64,000 bases of DNA, from positions 38,781,137 to 38,845,136 of the forward strand of contig OZ026833.1 of assembly GCA_964023205.1 (NCBI GenBank), in the 5' to 3' direction. Source of the stretch: Lutraria lutraria (taxonomy: Eukaryota; Mollusca; Bivalvia; Venerida; Mactridae). Shown in pieces: positions 23,701 to 38,300 of this stretch. The translations under genes and the position numbers were made by a program. Position 1 is the stretch's first letter; each line of letters opens with the position of its first letter. The notes below the pieces were generated by a model that was not told the DNA's origin, made no database searches, and was given only the letters and a program-made list of their open reading frames with translations.

Positions 23701-26700
23701 TCTAGCGGACACCATGACTTGTTCAGTAATAATAAAGAAGTGGATAAATCATATTAGGATAAGGGCCTCTAGCGGACACCAGGACTTGTTCAGTTATAAT
23801 AAAAAAGTGGATAAATCATGTTAGGATAAGGGCCTCTAGCGGACACCATGACTTGTTCAGTTATAATAAAGAAGTGGATAAATCACGTCATGATAAGGGC
23901 CTCTAGCGGACACCAGGACTTGTTCAGTTATAATTAAGGGGGTAAAACCTGTTAGGATAAGGGCCTCTAGCGGACACCATGACTTGTTCAGGTGTAATTA
24001 AGAAGTGGATAAATCATGTTATGATAAGGGCCTCTAGCGGACATCATGACTTGTTCAGTGATAATAAAGAGGGTAAAACATGTTAGGATAAGGGCCTCTA
24101 GCGGACACCATGACTTGTTCAGTTATAATTAAGGGGGTAAAACATGTGAGGATAAGGGCCTCTAGCGGACACAATGACTTGTTCAGTTATAATTAAGGGG
24201 TTAAACATGTTAGGATAAGGGCCTCTACCGGACACCATTACTTGTTCAGTTATAATAAAGTAGTGGATAAATTATGTTATGATAAGGACCTCTAGAGGAC
24301 ACCATGACTTGTTCAGTTATAATTAAGGGGGTAAAACATGTTAGGATAAGGGCCTCTAGCGGACACCATGACTTCTTCAGTTATAATAAAGGGGGTAAAA
24401 TATGTTAGGATGAGGGCCTCTAGCGGACACCATGACTTGTTCAGTAATAATTAAGGGGGTAAAATATGTTAGGATAAGGCCTCTAGCGGAAACCAGGACG
24501 TATTCAGTTATAATTAAGGGGGTAAAATATGATAGGATAAGGGCCTCTAGCGGACACCATGACTTGTTCAGTTATAATAAAGAAGTGGATAAATCATGTT
24601 ATGATAAGGGCCTCTAGCGGACAGCATGACTTGTTCAGTTATAATAAAGAGGGTAAAACATGTTAGGATAAGGGACTCTAGCGGAAACCATGACTTGTTC
24701 AGTTATAATAAAGAAGGGGATATAACTTGTTAGGATAAGGGCCTCTAGCGAACATCATGACTTGTTCAGTTATAATAAAGAAGGGGATATAACATGTTAG
24801 GATAAGGACCTCTAGCGGACACCATGACTTGTTCAGTTATAATAAAGAAGTGGATAAATCATGTTAGGATAAGGGCCTCTAGCGGACACCATGACTTGTT
24901 CAGTTATAATAAAGAAGGGGATATAACATGTTGGGAAAAGAGCCTCTAACGGACACCATTACTTGTTCAGTTATAATAAAGAAGGGGATATAACATGTTG
25001 GGATAAGGGCCTCTAGCGGACACCATAACTTGTTCAGTTATAATAAAGAAGGGGATATAACATGTTAGGATAAGGGCCTTTAACGGACACCATGACTTGT
25101 TCAGTTATAATAAAGAAGGGGATATAACATGTTGGGATAAGGGCCTCTAGCGTACACCATGACTTGTTCAGTTATAATAAAGGTGGTAAAATTTGTTAGG
25201 ATAAGGGCCTCTAGCGGACACCATGACTTGTTCGGTTATAATTAAGGGGGTAAAACATGTTAGGATACGGGCCTCTAGCGGACACCATGACTTGTTCAGT
25301 TATAATAAGGAAGTGGATAAATCATATTAGGATAAGGGCCTCTAGCGGACACCATGACTTGTTCAGTTATAATAAAGAAGTGGATAATTCATATTAGGAT
25401 AAGGGGCTCTTGCGGACACCAGGACTTGTTCAGTCATAATAAAAAAGTGGATAAATCATGTTAGGATAAGGGCCTCTAGCGGACACCATGACTTGTTCAG
25501 TTACAGTAAAGAAGTGGATAAATCATGTTAGGATAAGGGCCTATAGCGGACACCATGACTTGTTAAGTTATAATAAAGGGGGTAAAATATGTTAGGATTA
25601 GGGCCTCTAGCGGACACCATGACTTGTTCAGTAATAATTAAGGGGGTAAAATATGTTAGGATAAGGGCCTCTAGCGGAAACCAGGACGTATTCAGTTATA
25701 ATTAAGGGGGTAAAATATGATAGGATAAGGGCCTCTAGCGGACATCATGACTTGTTCAGTTATAATTAAGGGGGTAAAATATGTTAGGATAAGGGCCTCT
25801 AGCGGACACCATGACTTGTTCAGTTATAATTAAGGGGGTAAAACATGTTAGGATAAGGGCCTCTAGCGGACACCATGACTTGTTCAGTTATAATAAAGAA
25901 GTTGATAAATCATGTTACGATAAGGGCCTCTAGCGGACACCATGACTTGTTCAGTTATAATTAAGGGGGTAAAACATGTTAGGATAAGGGCCTCTAGCGG
26001 ACACCATGACTTGTTCAGTTATAATTAAGGGGGTAAAACGTGTTAGGATAAGGGCCTCTAGCGGACATTATGACTTGTCCAGTTATAATTAAGGGGGTAA
26101 AACATGTTAGGATAAGGGCCTCTAGCGGACACCATGACTTGTTCAGTTATAATTAAGGGGGTAAAACATGTTAGGATAAGGGCCTCTAGCGGACACCATG
26201 ACTTGTTCAGTTATAATAAAGAAGTGGATAAATCATATTAGGATAAGGGCCTCTAGAGGACACCATGACTTGTTCATTTATAATAAAGAAGTGGATAAAT
26301 CATATCAGGATAAGGGCCTCTAGCGGACATCATGACTTGTTCAGTTATAATAAAGAAGGGGATATAACATGTTAGGATAAGGGCCTTTAACGGACACCAT
26401 GACTTGTTAAGTTATAATAAAGAAGGGGATATAACATGTTAGGATAAGGGCCTCTAGCGGACACCATGACTTGTTCAGTTATAATTAAGGGGATAAAACG
26501 TGTTAGGATAAGGGCCTCTAGCGGACACCATGACTTGTTCAGTTATAATTAAGGGGGTAAAACATGTTAGGATAAGGGCCTCTAGCGGACACCATGACTT
26601 GTTCAGTTAGAATAAAGAAGTGGATGAATCATATTAGGATAAGGGCCTCTAGCGGACACCAGGACTTGTACAGTTATAATAAAAAAGTGGATAAATCATG

Positions 26701-27299
26701 TTAGGATAAGGGCCTCTACCGGACACCATGACTTGTTCAGTTACAATAAAGAAGTGGATAAATCATGTTAGGATAAGGGCCTATAGCGGACACCATGACT
26801 TGTTCAGTTATAATAAAGAAGTGGATAAATCATGTCATGATAAGGGCCTCTAGCGGTCACCAGGACTTGTTCAGTTATAATTAAGGGGGTAAAACATGTT
26901 AGGATAAGGGCCTCTAGCGGACACCATGACTTGTTCAGTTATAATAAAGAAGTGGATAAATCATATTAGGATAAGGGCCTCTAGCGGACACCATGACTTG
27001 TTCAGTAATAATAAAGAAGTGGATAAATCATATTAGGATAAGGGCCTCTAGCGGACACCAGGACATGTTCAGTTATAATAAAAAAGTGGATAAATCATGT
27101 TAGGATAAGGGCCTCTAGCGGACACCATGACTTGTTCAGTTATAATAAAGAAGTGGATAAATCACGTCATGATAAGGGCCTCTAGCGGACACCAGGACTT
27201 GTTCAGTTATAATTAAGGGGGTAAAACATGTTAGGATAAGGGCCTCTAGCGGACACCATGACTTGTTCAGTTATAATAAAGGGGGTAAAACGTGTTAGG
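20725..27299 (+). repeat. Mixed-order satellite segment
   Basis: Monomers of all types with weaker higher-order repetition than the flanks. A period of about 1,967 bp links 21,050-22,640 to 23,010-24,540 (GTGGATGAAT at 21,374 and 23,341; ACCTCTAGAG at 22,321 and 24,288). A second relation, with offset rising from about 3,159 to 3,370 bp by monomer insertions, links 24,780-27,240 to 27,940-30,610. The GTAATGATTAAG variant of the left domain is replaced here by GTAATAATTAAG. Nothing other than satellite is present. Confidence 0.85.
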
Positions 27300-30200
27300 A
27301 TAAGGGCCTCTAGCGGACACCATGACTTGTTCAGTTATAATTAAGGGGGTAAAACATGTTAGGATAAGGGCCTCTAGCGGACACCATGACTTGTTCAGTT
27401 AGAATAAAGAAGTGGATGAATCATATTAGGATAAGGGCCTCTAGCGGACACCAGGACTTGTTCAGGTATAATAAAAAGTGGATAAATCATGTTAGGATAA
27501 GGGCCTCTAGCGGACACCATGACTTGTTCAGTTACAATAAAGAAGTGGATAAATCATGTTAGGATAAGGGCCTATAGCGGACACCATGACTTGTTCAGTT
27601 ATAATAAAGAAGTGGATAAATCATGTCATGATAAGGGCCTCTAGAGGTCACCAGGACTTGTTCAGTTATAATTAAGGGGGTAAAACATGTTAGGATAAGG
27701 GCCTCTAGCGGACACCATGACTTGTTCAGTTATAATTAAGGGGGGTAAAACATGTTAGGCTAAGGGCCTCTAGCGGACACCATCACTTGTTCAGTTATAA
27801 TAAAGAAGTGGATAAATCATATTAGGATAAGGGCCTCTAGCGGACATCATGACTTGTTCAGTTATAATAAAGAAGTGGATAAATCATATTAGGATAAGGG
27901 CCTCTAGCGGACATCATGACTTGTTCAGTTATAATAAAGAAGGGGATATAACATGTTAGGATAAGGACCTCTAGCGGACACCATGACTTGTTCAGTTATA
28001 ATAAAGAAGTGGATAAATCATGTTAGGATAAGGGCCTCTAGCGGACACCATGACTTGTTCAGTTATAATAAAGAAGGGGATATAACATGTTGGGATAAGG
28101 GCATCTATCGGACACCATGACTTGTTCATTTATAATAAAGAAGGGGATATAACATGTTGGGCAAAGAGCCTCTAACGGACACCATGACTTGTTCAGTTAT
28201 AATAAAGAAGGGGATATAACATGTTGGGATAAGGGCCTCTAGCGGACACCATAACTTGTTCAGTTATAATAAAGGGGGTAAAACATGTTAGGATAAGGGC
28301 CTCTAACGGACACCATGACTTGTTCAGTTATAATAAAAAAGGGGATATAACATGTTGGGATAAGGGCCTCTAGCGGACACCATAACTTGTTCAGTTATAA
28401 TAAAGAAGGGGATATAACATGTTAGGATAAGGGCCTTTAACGGACACCATGACTTGTTCAGTTATAATAAAGAAGGGGATATAACATGTTAGGATAAGGG
28501 CCTCTAGCGGACACCATGACTTGTTCAGTTATAATAAAGGTGGTAAAACTTGTTAGGATAAAGGCCTCTAGCGGACACCATGACTTGTTCAGTTATAATT
28601 AAGGGGGTAAAACATGTTAGGATAAGGGCCTCTAGCGGACACCATGACTTGTTCAGTTATAATAAAGAAGTGAATAAATCATATTAGGATAAGGGCCTCT
28701 AGCGGACACCATGACTTGTTCAGTTATAATAAAGAAGTGGATAAATCATATTAGGATAAGGGGCTCTTGCGGACACCAGGACTTGTTCAGTTATAATAAA
28801 AAAGTGGATAGATCATGTTAGGATAAGGGCCTCTAGCGGACACCATGACTTGTTCAGTTACAGTAAAGAAGTGGATAAATCATGTTAGGATAAGGGCCTA
28901 TAGCGGACACCATGACTTGTTAAGTTATAATAAAGGGGGTAAAATATGTTAGGATTAGGGCCTCTAGCGGACACCATGACTTGTTCAGTAATAATTAAGG
29001 GGGTAAAATATGTTAGGATAAGGGCCTCTAGCGGAAACCAGGACGTATTCAGTTATAATTAAGGGGGTAAAATATGATAGGATAAGGGCCTCTAGCGGAC
29101 ATCATGACTTGTTCAGTTATAATTAAGGGGGTAAAACATGTTAGGATAAGGGCCTCTAGCGGACACCATGACTTGTTCAGTTATAATTAAGGGGGTAAAA
29201 CATGTTAGGATAAGGGCCTCTAGCGGACACCATGACTTGTTCAGTTATAATAAAGAAGTTGATAAATCATGTTACGATAAGGGCCTCTAGCGGACACCAT
29301 GACTTGTTCAGTTATAATTAAGGGGGTAAAACATGTTAGGATAAGGGCCTCTAGCGGACACCATGACTTGTTCAGTTATAATTAAGGGGGTAAAACGTGT
29401 TAGGATAAGGGCCTCTAGCGGACATTATGACTTGTCCAGTTATAATTAAGGGGGTAAAACATGTTAGGATAAGGGCCTCTAGCGGACACCATGACTTGTT
29501 CAGTTATAATAAAGAAGTGGATAAATCATATTAGGATAAGGGCCTCTAGAGGACACCATGACTTGTTCATTTATAATAAAGAAGTGGATAAATCATATCA
29601 GGATAAGGGCCTCTAGCGGACATCATGACTTGTTCAGTTATAATAAAGAAGGGAATATAACATGCTGGGATAAGGGCCTCTAGCGGACACCATAACTTGT
29701 TCAGTTATAATAAAGAAGGGGATATAACATGTTAGGATAAGGGCCTTTAACGGACACCATGACTTGTTCAGTTATAATAAAGAAGGGGATATAACATGTT
29801 AGGATAAGGGCCTCTAGCGGACACCATGACTTGTTCAGTTATAATAAAGGGGGTAAAACGTGTTAGGATAAGGGCCTCTAGCGGACACCATGACTTGTTA
29901 AGTTATAATTAAGGGGGTAAAACATGTTAGGATAAGGGCCTCTAGCGGACACCATGACTTGTTCAGTTAGAATAAAGAAGTGGATGAATGATATTAGGAT
30001 AAGGGCCTCTAGCGGACACCAGGACTTGTTCAGTTACAATAAAAAGTGGATAAATCATGTTAGGATAAGGGCCTCTACCGGACACCATGACTTGTTCAGT
30101 TACAATAAAGAAGTGGATAAATCATGTTAGGATAAGGGCCTATAGCGGACACCATGACTTGTTCAGTTATAATAAAGAAGTGGATAAATCATGTCATGAT

Positions 30201-31307
30201 AAGGGCCTCTAGCGGTCACCAGGACTTGTTCAGTTATAATTAAGGGGGTAAAACATGTTAGGATAAGGGCCTCTAGCGGACACCATGACTTGTTCAGTTA
30301 TAATAAAGAAGTGGATAAATCATATTAGGATAAGGGCCTCTAGCGGACACCATGACTTGTTCAGTTATAATAAAGAAGTGGATAAATCATATTAGGATAA
30401 GGGCCTCTAGCGGACATCAGGACTTGTTCAGTTATAATAAAAAAGTGGATAAATCATGTTAGGATAAGGGCCTCTAGCGGACACCATGACTTGTTCAGTT
30501 ATAATAAAGAAGTGGATAAATCACGTCATGATAAGGGCCTCTAGCGGACACCAGGACTTGTTCAGTTATAATTCAGGGGGTAAAACATGTTAGGATAAGG
30601 GCCTCTAGCGGACACCATGACTTGTTCAGGTATAATTAAGAAGTGGATAAATCATGTTATGATAAGGGCCTCTAGCTGACATCATGACTTGTTCAGTAGT
30701 AATAAAGAGGGTAAAACATGTTAGGATAAGGGCCTCTAGGGGACACCATGACTTGTTCAGTTATAATTAAGGGGGTAAAACATGTTAGGATAAGGGCCTC
30801 TAGCGGACACCATGACTTGTTCAGTTATAATTAAGGGGGTAAAACATGTTAGGATAAGGGCCTCTACCGGACACCATTACTTGTTCAGTTATAATAAAGA
30901 AGTGGATAAATTATGTTATGATAAGGACCTCTAGAGGACACCATGATTTGTTCAGTTATAATAAAGAAGTGGATAAATCATATTAGGATAAGGGCCTCTA
31001 GCGGACACCATGACTTGTTCAGTTATAATAAAGGGGGTAAAATATGTTAGGATTAGGGCCTCTAGCGGACACCAGGACGTATTCAGTTATAATTAAGGGG
31101 GTAAAATATGATAGGATAAGGGCCTCTAGCGGACATCATGACTTGTTCAGTTATAATTAAGGGGGTAAAATAAGTTAGGATAAGGGCCTCTAGCGGAAAC
31201 CAGGACGTATTCAGTTATAATTAAGGGGGTAAAATATGATAGGATAAGGGCCTCTAGCGGACATCATGACTTGTTCAGTTATAATTAAGGGGGTAAAACA
31301 TGTTAGG
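27300..31307 (+). repeat. Central higher-order unit U1 (4,008 bp)
   Basis: Rare markers recur exactly 4,008 bp downstream: AGAATAAAGA at 27,401 and 31,409, TAGGCTAAGG at 27,756 and 31,764, GCAAAGAGCC at 28,161 and 32,169. A six-G tract (TTAAGGGGGGTAAAAC) just before TAGGCTAAGG is shared by both copies. By eye the two units look almost base-for-base identical, including their aberrant monomers. About 61 monomers. Confidence 0.93.
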
Positions 31308-34300
31308 ATAAGGGCCTCTAGCGGACACCATGACTTGTTCAGTTATAATTAAGGGGGTAAAACATGTTAGGATAAGGGCCTCTAGCGGACACCATGACTT
31401 GTTCAGTTAGAATAAAGAAGTGGATGAATCATATTAGGATAAGGGCCTCTAGCGGACACCAGGACTTGTTCAGGTATAATAAAAAGTGGATAAATCATGT
31501 TAGGATAAGGGCCTCTAGCGGACACCATGACTTGTTCAGTTACAATAAAGAAGTGGATAAATCATGTTAGGATAAGGGCCTATAGCGGACACCATGACTT
31601 GTTCAGTTATAATAAAGAAGTGGATAAATCATGTCATGATAAGGGCCTCTAGAGGTCACCAGGACTTGTTCAGTTATAATTAAGGGGGTAAAACATGTTA
31701 GGATAAGGGCCTCTAGCGGACACCATGACTTGTTCAGTTATAATTAAGGGGGGTAAAACATGTTAGGCTAAGGGCCTCTAGCGGACACCATCACTTGTTC
31801 AGTTATAATAAAGAAGTGGATAAATCATATTAGGATAAGGGCCTCTAGCGGACATCATGACTTGTTCAGTTATAATAAAGAAGTGGATAAATCATATTAG
31901 GATAAGGGCCTCTAGCGGACATCATGACTTGTTCAGTTATAATAAAGAAGGGGATATAACATGTTAGGATAAGGACCTCTAGCGGACACCATGACTTGTT
32001 CAGTTATAATAAAGAAGTGGATAAATCATGTTAGGATAAGGGCCTCTAGCGGACACCATGACTTGTTCAGTTATAATAAAGAAGGGGATATAACATGTTG
32101 GGATAAGGGCATCTATCGGACACCATGACTTGTTCATTTATAATAAAGAAGGGGATATAACATGTTGGGCAAAGAGCCTCTAACGGACACCATGACTTGT
32201 TCAGTTATAATAAAGAAGGGGATATAACATGTTGGGATAAGGGCCTCTAGCGGACACCATAACTTGTTCAGTTATAATAAAGGGGGTAAAACATGTTAGG
32301 ATAAGGGCCTCTAACGGACACCATGACTTGTTCAGTTATAATAAAAAAGGGGATATAACATGTTGGGATAAGGGCCTCTAGCGGACACCATAACTTGTTC
32401 AGTTATAATAAAGAAGGGGATATAACATGTTAGGATAAGGGCCTTTAACGGACACCATGACTTGTTCAGTTATAATAAAGAAGGGGATATAACATGTTAG
32501 GATAAGGGCCTCTAGCGGACACCATGACTTGTTCAGTTATAATAAAGGTGGTAAAACTTGTTAGGATAAAGGCCTCTAGCGGACACCATGACTTGTTCAG
32601 TTATAATTAAGGGGGTAAAACATGTTAGGATAAGGGCCTCTAGCGGACACCATGACTTGTTCAGTTATAATAAAGAAGTGAATAAATCATATTAGGATAA
32701 GGGCCTCTAGCGGACACCATGACTTGTTCAGTTATAATAAAGAAGTGGATAAATCATATTAGGATAAGGGGCTCTTGCGGACACCAGGACTTGTTCAGTT
32801 ATAATAAAAAAGTGGATAGATCATGTTAGGATAAGGGCCTCTAGCGGACACCATGACTTGTTCAGTTACAGTAAAGAAGTGGATAAATCATGTTAGGATA
32901 AGGGCCTATAGCGGACACCATGACTTGTTAAGTTATAATAAAGGGGGTAAAATATGTTAGGATTAGGGCCTCTAGCGGACACCATGACTTGTTCAGTAAT
33001 AATTAAGGGGGTAAAATATGTTAGGATAAGGGCCTCTAGCGGAAACCAGGACGTATTCAGTTATAATTAAGGGGGTAAAATATGATAGGATAAGGGCCTC
33101 TAGCGGACATCATGACTTGTTCAGTTATAATTAAGGGGGTAAAACATGTTAGGATAAGGGCCTCTAGCGGACACCATGACTTGTTCAGTTATAATTAAGG
33201 GGGTAAAACATGTTAGGATAAGGGCCTCTAGCGGACACCATGACTTGTTCAGTTATAATAAAGAAGTTGATAAATCATGTTACGATAAGGGCCTCTAGCG
33301 GACACCATGACTTGTTCAGTTATAATTAAGGGGGTAAAACATGTTAGGATAAGGGCCTCTAGCGGACACCATGACTTGTTCAGTTATAATTAAGGGGGTA
33401 AAACGTGTTAGGATAAGGGCCTCTAGCGGACATTATGACTTGTCCAGTTATAATTAAGGGGGTAAAACATGTTAGGATAAGGGCCTCTAGCGGACACCAT
33501 GACTTGTTCAGTTATAATAAAGAAGTGGATAAATCATATTAGGATAAGGGCCTCTAGAGGACACCATGACTTGTTCATTTATAATAAAGAAGTGGATAAA
33601 TCATATCAGGATAAGGGCCTCTAGCGGACATCATGACTTGTTCAGTTATAATAAAGAAGGGAATATAACATGCTGGGATAAGGGCCTCTAGCGGACACCA
33701 TAACTTGTTCAGTTATAATAAAGAAGGGGATATAACATGTTAGGATAAGGGCCTTTAACGGACACCATGACTTGTTCAGTTATAATAAAGAAGGGGATAT
33801 AACATGTTAGGATAAGGGCCTCTAGCGGACACCATGACTTGTTCAGTTATAATAAAGGGGGTAAAACGTGTTAGGATAAGGGCCTCTAGCGGACACCATG
33901 ACTTGTTAAGTTATAATTAAGGGGGTAAAACATGTTAGGATAAGGGCCTCTAGCGGACACCATGACTTGTTCAGTTAGAATAAAGAAGTGGATGAATGAT
34001 ATTAGGATAAGGGCCTCTAGCGGACACCAGGACTTGTTCAGTTACAATAAAAAGTGGATAAATCATGTTAGGATAAGGGCCTCTACCGGACACCATGACT
34101 TGTTCAGTTACAATAAAGAAGTGGATAAATCATGTTAGGATAAGGGCCTATAGCGGACACCATGACTTGTTCAGTTATAATAAAGAAGTGGATAAATCAT
34201 GTCATGATAAGGGCCTCTAGCGGTCACCAGGACTTGTTCAGTTATAATTAAGGGGGTAAAACATGTTAGGATAAGGGCCTCTAGCGGACACCATGACTTG

Positions 34301-35315
34301 TTCAGTTATAATAAAGAAGTGGATAAATCATATTAGGATAAGGGCCTCTAGCGGACACCATGACTTGTTCAGTTATAATAAAGAAGTGGATAAATCATAT
34401 TAGGATAAGGGCCTCTAGCGGACATCAGGACTTGTTCAGTTATAATAAAAAAGTGGATAAATCATGTTAGGATAAGGGCCTCTAGCGGACACCATGACTT
34501 GTTCAGTTATAATAAAGAAGTGGATAAATCACGTCATGATAAGGGCCTCTAGCGGACACCAGGACTTGTTCAGTTATAATTCAGGGGGTAAAACATGTTA
34601 GGATAAGGGCCTCTAGCGGACACCATGACTTGTTCAGGTATAATTAAGAAGTGGATAAATCATGTTATGATAAGGGCCTCTAGCTGACATCATGACTTGT
34701 TCAGTAGTAATAAAGAGGGTAAAACATGTTAGGATAAGGGCCTCTAGGGGACACCATGACTTGTTCAGTTATAATTAAGGGGGTAAAACATGTTAGGATA
34801 AGGGCCTCTAGCGGACACCATGACTTGTTCAGTTATAATTAAGGGGGTAAAACATGTTAGGATAAGGGCCTCTACCGGACACCATTACTTGTTCAGTTAT
34901 AATAAAGAAGTGGATAAATTATGTTATGATAAGGACCTCTAGAGGACACCATGATTTGTTCAGTTATAATAAAGAAGTGGATAAATCATATTAGGATAAG
35001 GGCCTCTAGCGGACACCATGACTTGTTCAGTTATAATAAAGGGGGTAAAATATGTTAGGATTAGGGCCTCTAGCGGACACCAGGACGTATTCAGTTATAA
35101 TTAAGGGGGTAAAATATGATAGGATAAGGGCCTCTAGCGGACATCATGACTTGTTCAGTTATAATTAAGGGGGTAAAATAAGTTAGGATAAGGGCCTCTA
35201 GCGGAAACCAGGACGTATTCAGTTATAATTAAGGGGGTAAAATATGATAGGATAAGGGCCTCTAGCGGACATCATGACTTGTTCAGTTATAATTAAGGGG
35301 GTAAAACATGTTAGG
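31308..35315 (+). repeat. Central higher-order unit U2 (4,008 bp)
   Basis: Second tandem unit. It matches U1 at offset 4,008 throughout, up to about 35,354. Its right four-fifths (32,080 onward) also match U3 at offset 3,868 (GCAAAGAGCC at 32,169 and 36,037). It carries the run GGATTAGGGCC, GTAAAATAAGTTAG and two GGACGTATTC cores near 31,070-31,210 in the same order as at 35,080-35,220. Confidence 0.93.
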
Positions 35316-38300
35316 ATAAGGGCCTCTAGCGGACACCATGACTTGTTCAGTTATAATAAAGAAGTTGATAAATCATGTTACGATAAGGGCCTCTAGCGGA
35401 CACCAGGACTTGTTCAGTTATAATTAAGGGGGTAAAACATGTTAGGATAAGGGCCTCTAGCGGACACCATGACTTGTTCAGTTATAATTAAGAGGGTAAA
35501 ACGTGTTAGGATAAGGGCCTCTAGCGGACATTATGACTTGTCCAGTTATAATTAAGGGGGTAAAACATGTTAGGATAAGGGCCTATAGCGGACATCATGA
35601 CTTGTTCAGTTATAATAAAGAAGTGGATAAATCATATTAGGATAAGGGCCTCTAGAGGACACCATGACTTGTTCAGTTATAATAAAGCAGTGGATAAATC
35701 ATATCAGGATAAGGGCCTCTAGCGGACATGATGACTTGTTCAGTTATAATAAAGAGGGTAAAACATGTTAGGATAAGGGCCTCTAGCGGACACCATGACT
35801 TGTTCAGTTATAATTAAGGGGGTAAAACATGTTAGGATAAGGGCCTCTAGCGGACACCATCACTTGTTCAGTTATAATAAAGAAGTGGATAAATCATATT
35901 AGGATAAGGGCCTCTAGCGGACACCATGACTTGTTCAGTTATAATAAAGAAGGGGATATAACATGTTGGGATAAGGGCATCTATCGGACACCATGACTTG
36001 TTCATTTATAATAAAGAAGGGGATATAACATGTTGGGCAAAGAGCCTCTAACGGACACCATGACTTGTTCAGTTATAATAAAGAAGGGGATATAACATGT
36101 TGGGATAAGGGCCTCTAGCGGACACCATAACTTGTTCAGTTATAATAAAGGGGGTAAAACATGTTAGGATAAGGGCCTCTAACGGACACCATGACTTGTT
36201 CAGTTATAATAAAAAAGGGGATATAACATGTTGGGATAAGGGCCTCTAGCGGACACCATAACTTGTTCAGTTATAATAAAGAAGGGGATATAACATGTTA
36301 GGATAAGGGCCTTTAACGGACACCATGACTTGTTCAGTTATAATAAAGAAGGGGATATAACATGTTAGGATAAGGGCCTCTAGCGGACACCATGACTTGT
36401 TCAGTTATAATAAAGGTGGTAAAACTTGTTAGGATAAAGGCCTCTAGCGGACACCATGACTTGTTCAGTTATAATTAAGGGGGTAAAACATGTTAGGATA
36501 AGGGCCTCTAGCGGACACCATGACTTGTTCAGTTATAATAAAGAAGTGAATAAATCATATTAGGATAAGGGCCTCTAGCGGACACCATGACTTGTTCAGT
36601 TATAATAAAGAAGTGGATAAATCATATTAGGATAAGGGGCTCTTGCGGACACCAGGACTTGTTCAGTTATAATAAAAAAGTGGATAGATCATGTTAGGAT
36701 AAGGGCCTCTAGCGGACACCATGACTTGTTCAGTTACAGTAAAGAAATGGATAAATCATGTTAGGATAAGGGCCTATAGCGGACACCATGACTTGTTAAG
36801 TTATAATAAAGGGGGTAAAATATGTTAGGATTAGGGCCTCTAGCGGACACCATGACTTGTTCAGTAATAATTAAGGGGGTAAAATATGTTAGGATAAGGG
36901 CCTCTAGCGGAAACCAGGACGTATTCAGTTATAATTAAGGGGGTAAAATATGATAGGATAAGGGCCTCTAGCGGACATCATGACTTGTTCAGTTATAATT
37001 AAGGGGGTAAAACATGTTAGGATAAGGGCCTCTAGCGGACACCATGACTTGTTCAGTTATAATTAAGGGGGTAAAACATGTTAGGATAAGGGCCTCTAGC
37101 GGACACCATGACTTGTTCAGTTATAATAAAGAAGTTGATAAATCATGTTACGATAAGGGCCTCTAGCGGACACCATGACTTGTTCAGTTATAATTAAGGG
37201 GGTAAAACATGTTAGGATAAGGGCCTCTAGCGGACACCATGACTTGTTCAGTTATAATTAAGGGGGTAAAACGTGTTAGGATAAGGGCCTCTAGCGGACA
37301 TTATGACTTGTCCAGTTATAATTAAGGGGGTAAAACATGTTAGGATAAGGGCCTCTAGCGGACACCATGACTTGTTCAGTTATAATAAAGAAGTGGATAA
37401 ATCATATTAGGATAAGGGCCTCTAGAGGACACCATGACTTGTTCATTTATAATAAAGAAGTGGATAAATCATATCAGGATAAGGGCCTCTAGCGGACATC
37501 ATGACTTGTTCAGTTATAATAAAGAAGGGAATATAACATGCTGGGATAAGGGCCTCTAGCGGACACCATAACTTGTTCAGTTATAATAAAGAAGGGGATA
37601 TAACATGTTAGGATAAGGGCCTTTAACGGACACCATGACTTGTTCAGTTATAATAAAGAAGGGGATATAACATGTTAGGATAAGGGCCTCTAGCGGACAC
37701 CATGACTTGTTCAGTTATAATAAAGGGGGTAAAACGTGTTAGGATAAGGGCCTCTAGCGGACACCATGACTTGTTAAGTTATAATTAAGGGGGTAAAACA
37801 TGTTAGGATAAGGGCCTCTAGCGGACACCATGACTTGTTCAGTTAGAATAAAGAAGTGGATGAATGATATTAGGATAAGGGCCTCTAGCGGACACCAGGA
37901 CTTGTTCAGTTACAATAAAAAGTGGATAAATCATGTTAGGATAAGGGCCTCTACCGGACACCATGACTTGTTCAGTTACAATAAAGAAGTGGATAAATCA
38001 TGTTAGGATAAGGGCCTATAGCGGACACCATGACTTGTTCAGTTATAATAAAGAAGTGGATAAATCATGTCATGATAAGGGCCTCTAGCGGTCACCAGGA
38101 CTTGTTCAGTTATAATTAAGGGGGTAAAACATGTTAGGATAAGGGCCTCTAGCGGACACCATGACTTGTTCAGTTATAATAAAGAAGTGGATAAATCATA
38201 TTAGGATAAGGGCCTCTAGCGGACACCATGACTTGTTCAGTTATAATAAAGAAGTGGATAAATCATATTAGGATAAGGGCCTCTAGCGGACATCAGGACT

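Noticed and set aside
24432..24617. 61-residue open frame on the + strand
   Set aside because: Satellite read-through made possible by a 63-bp monomer missing one G at about 24,479; no sign of a real gene.
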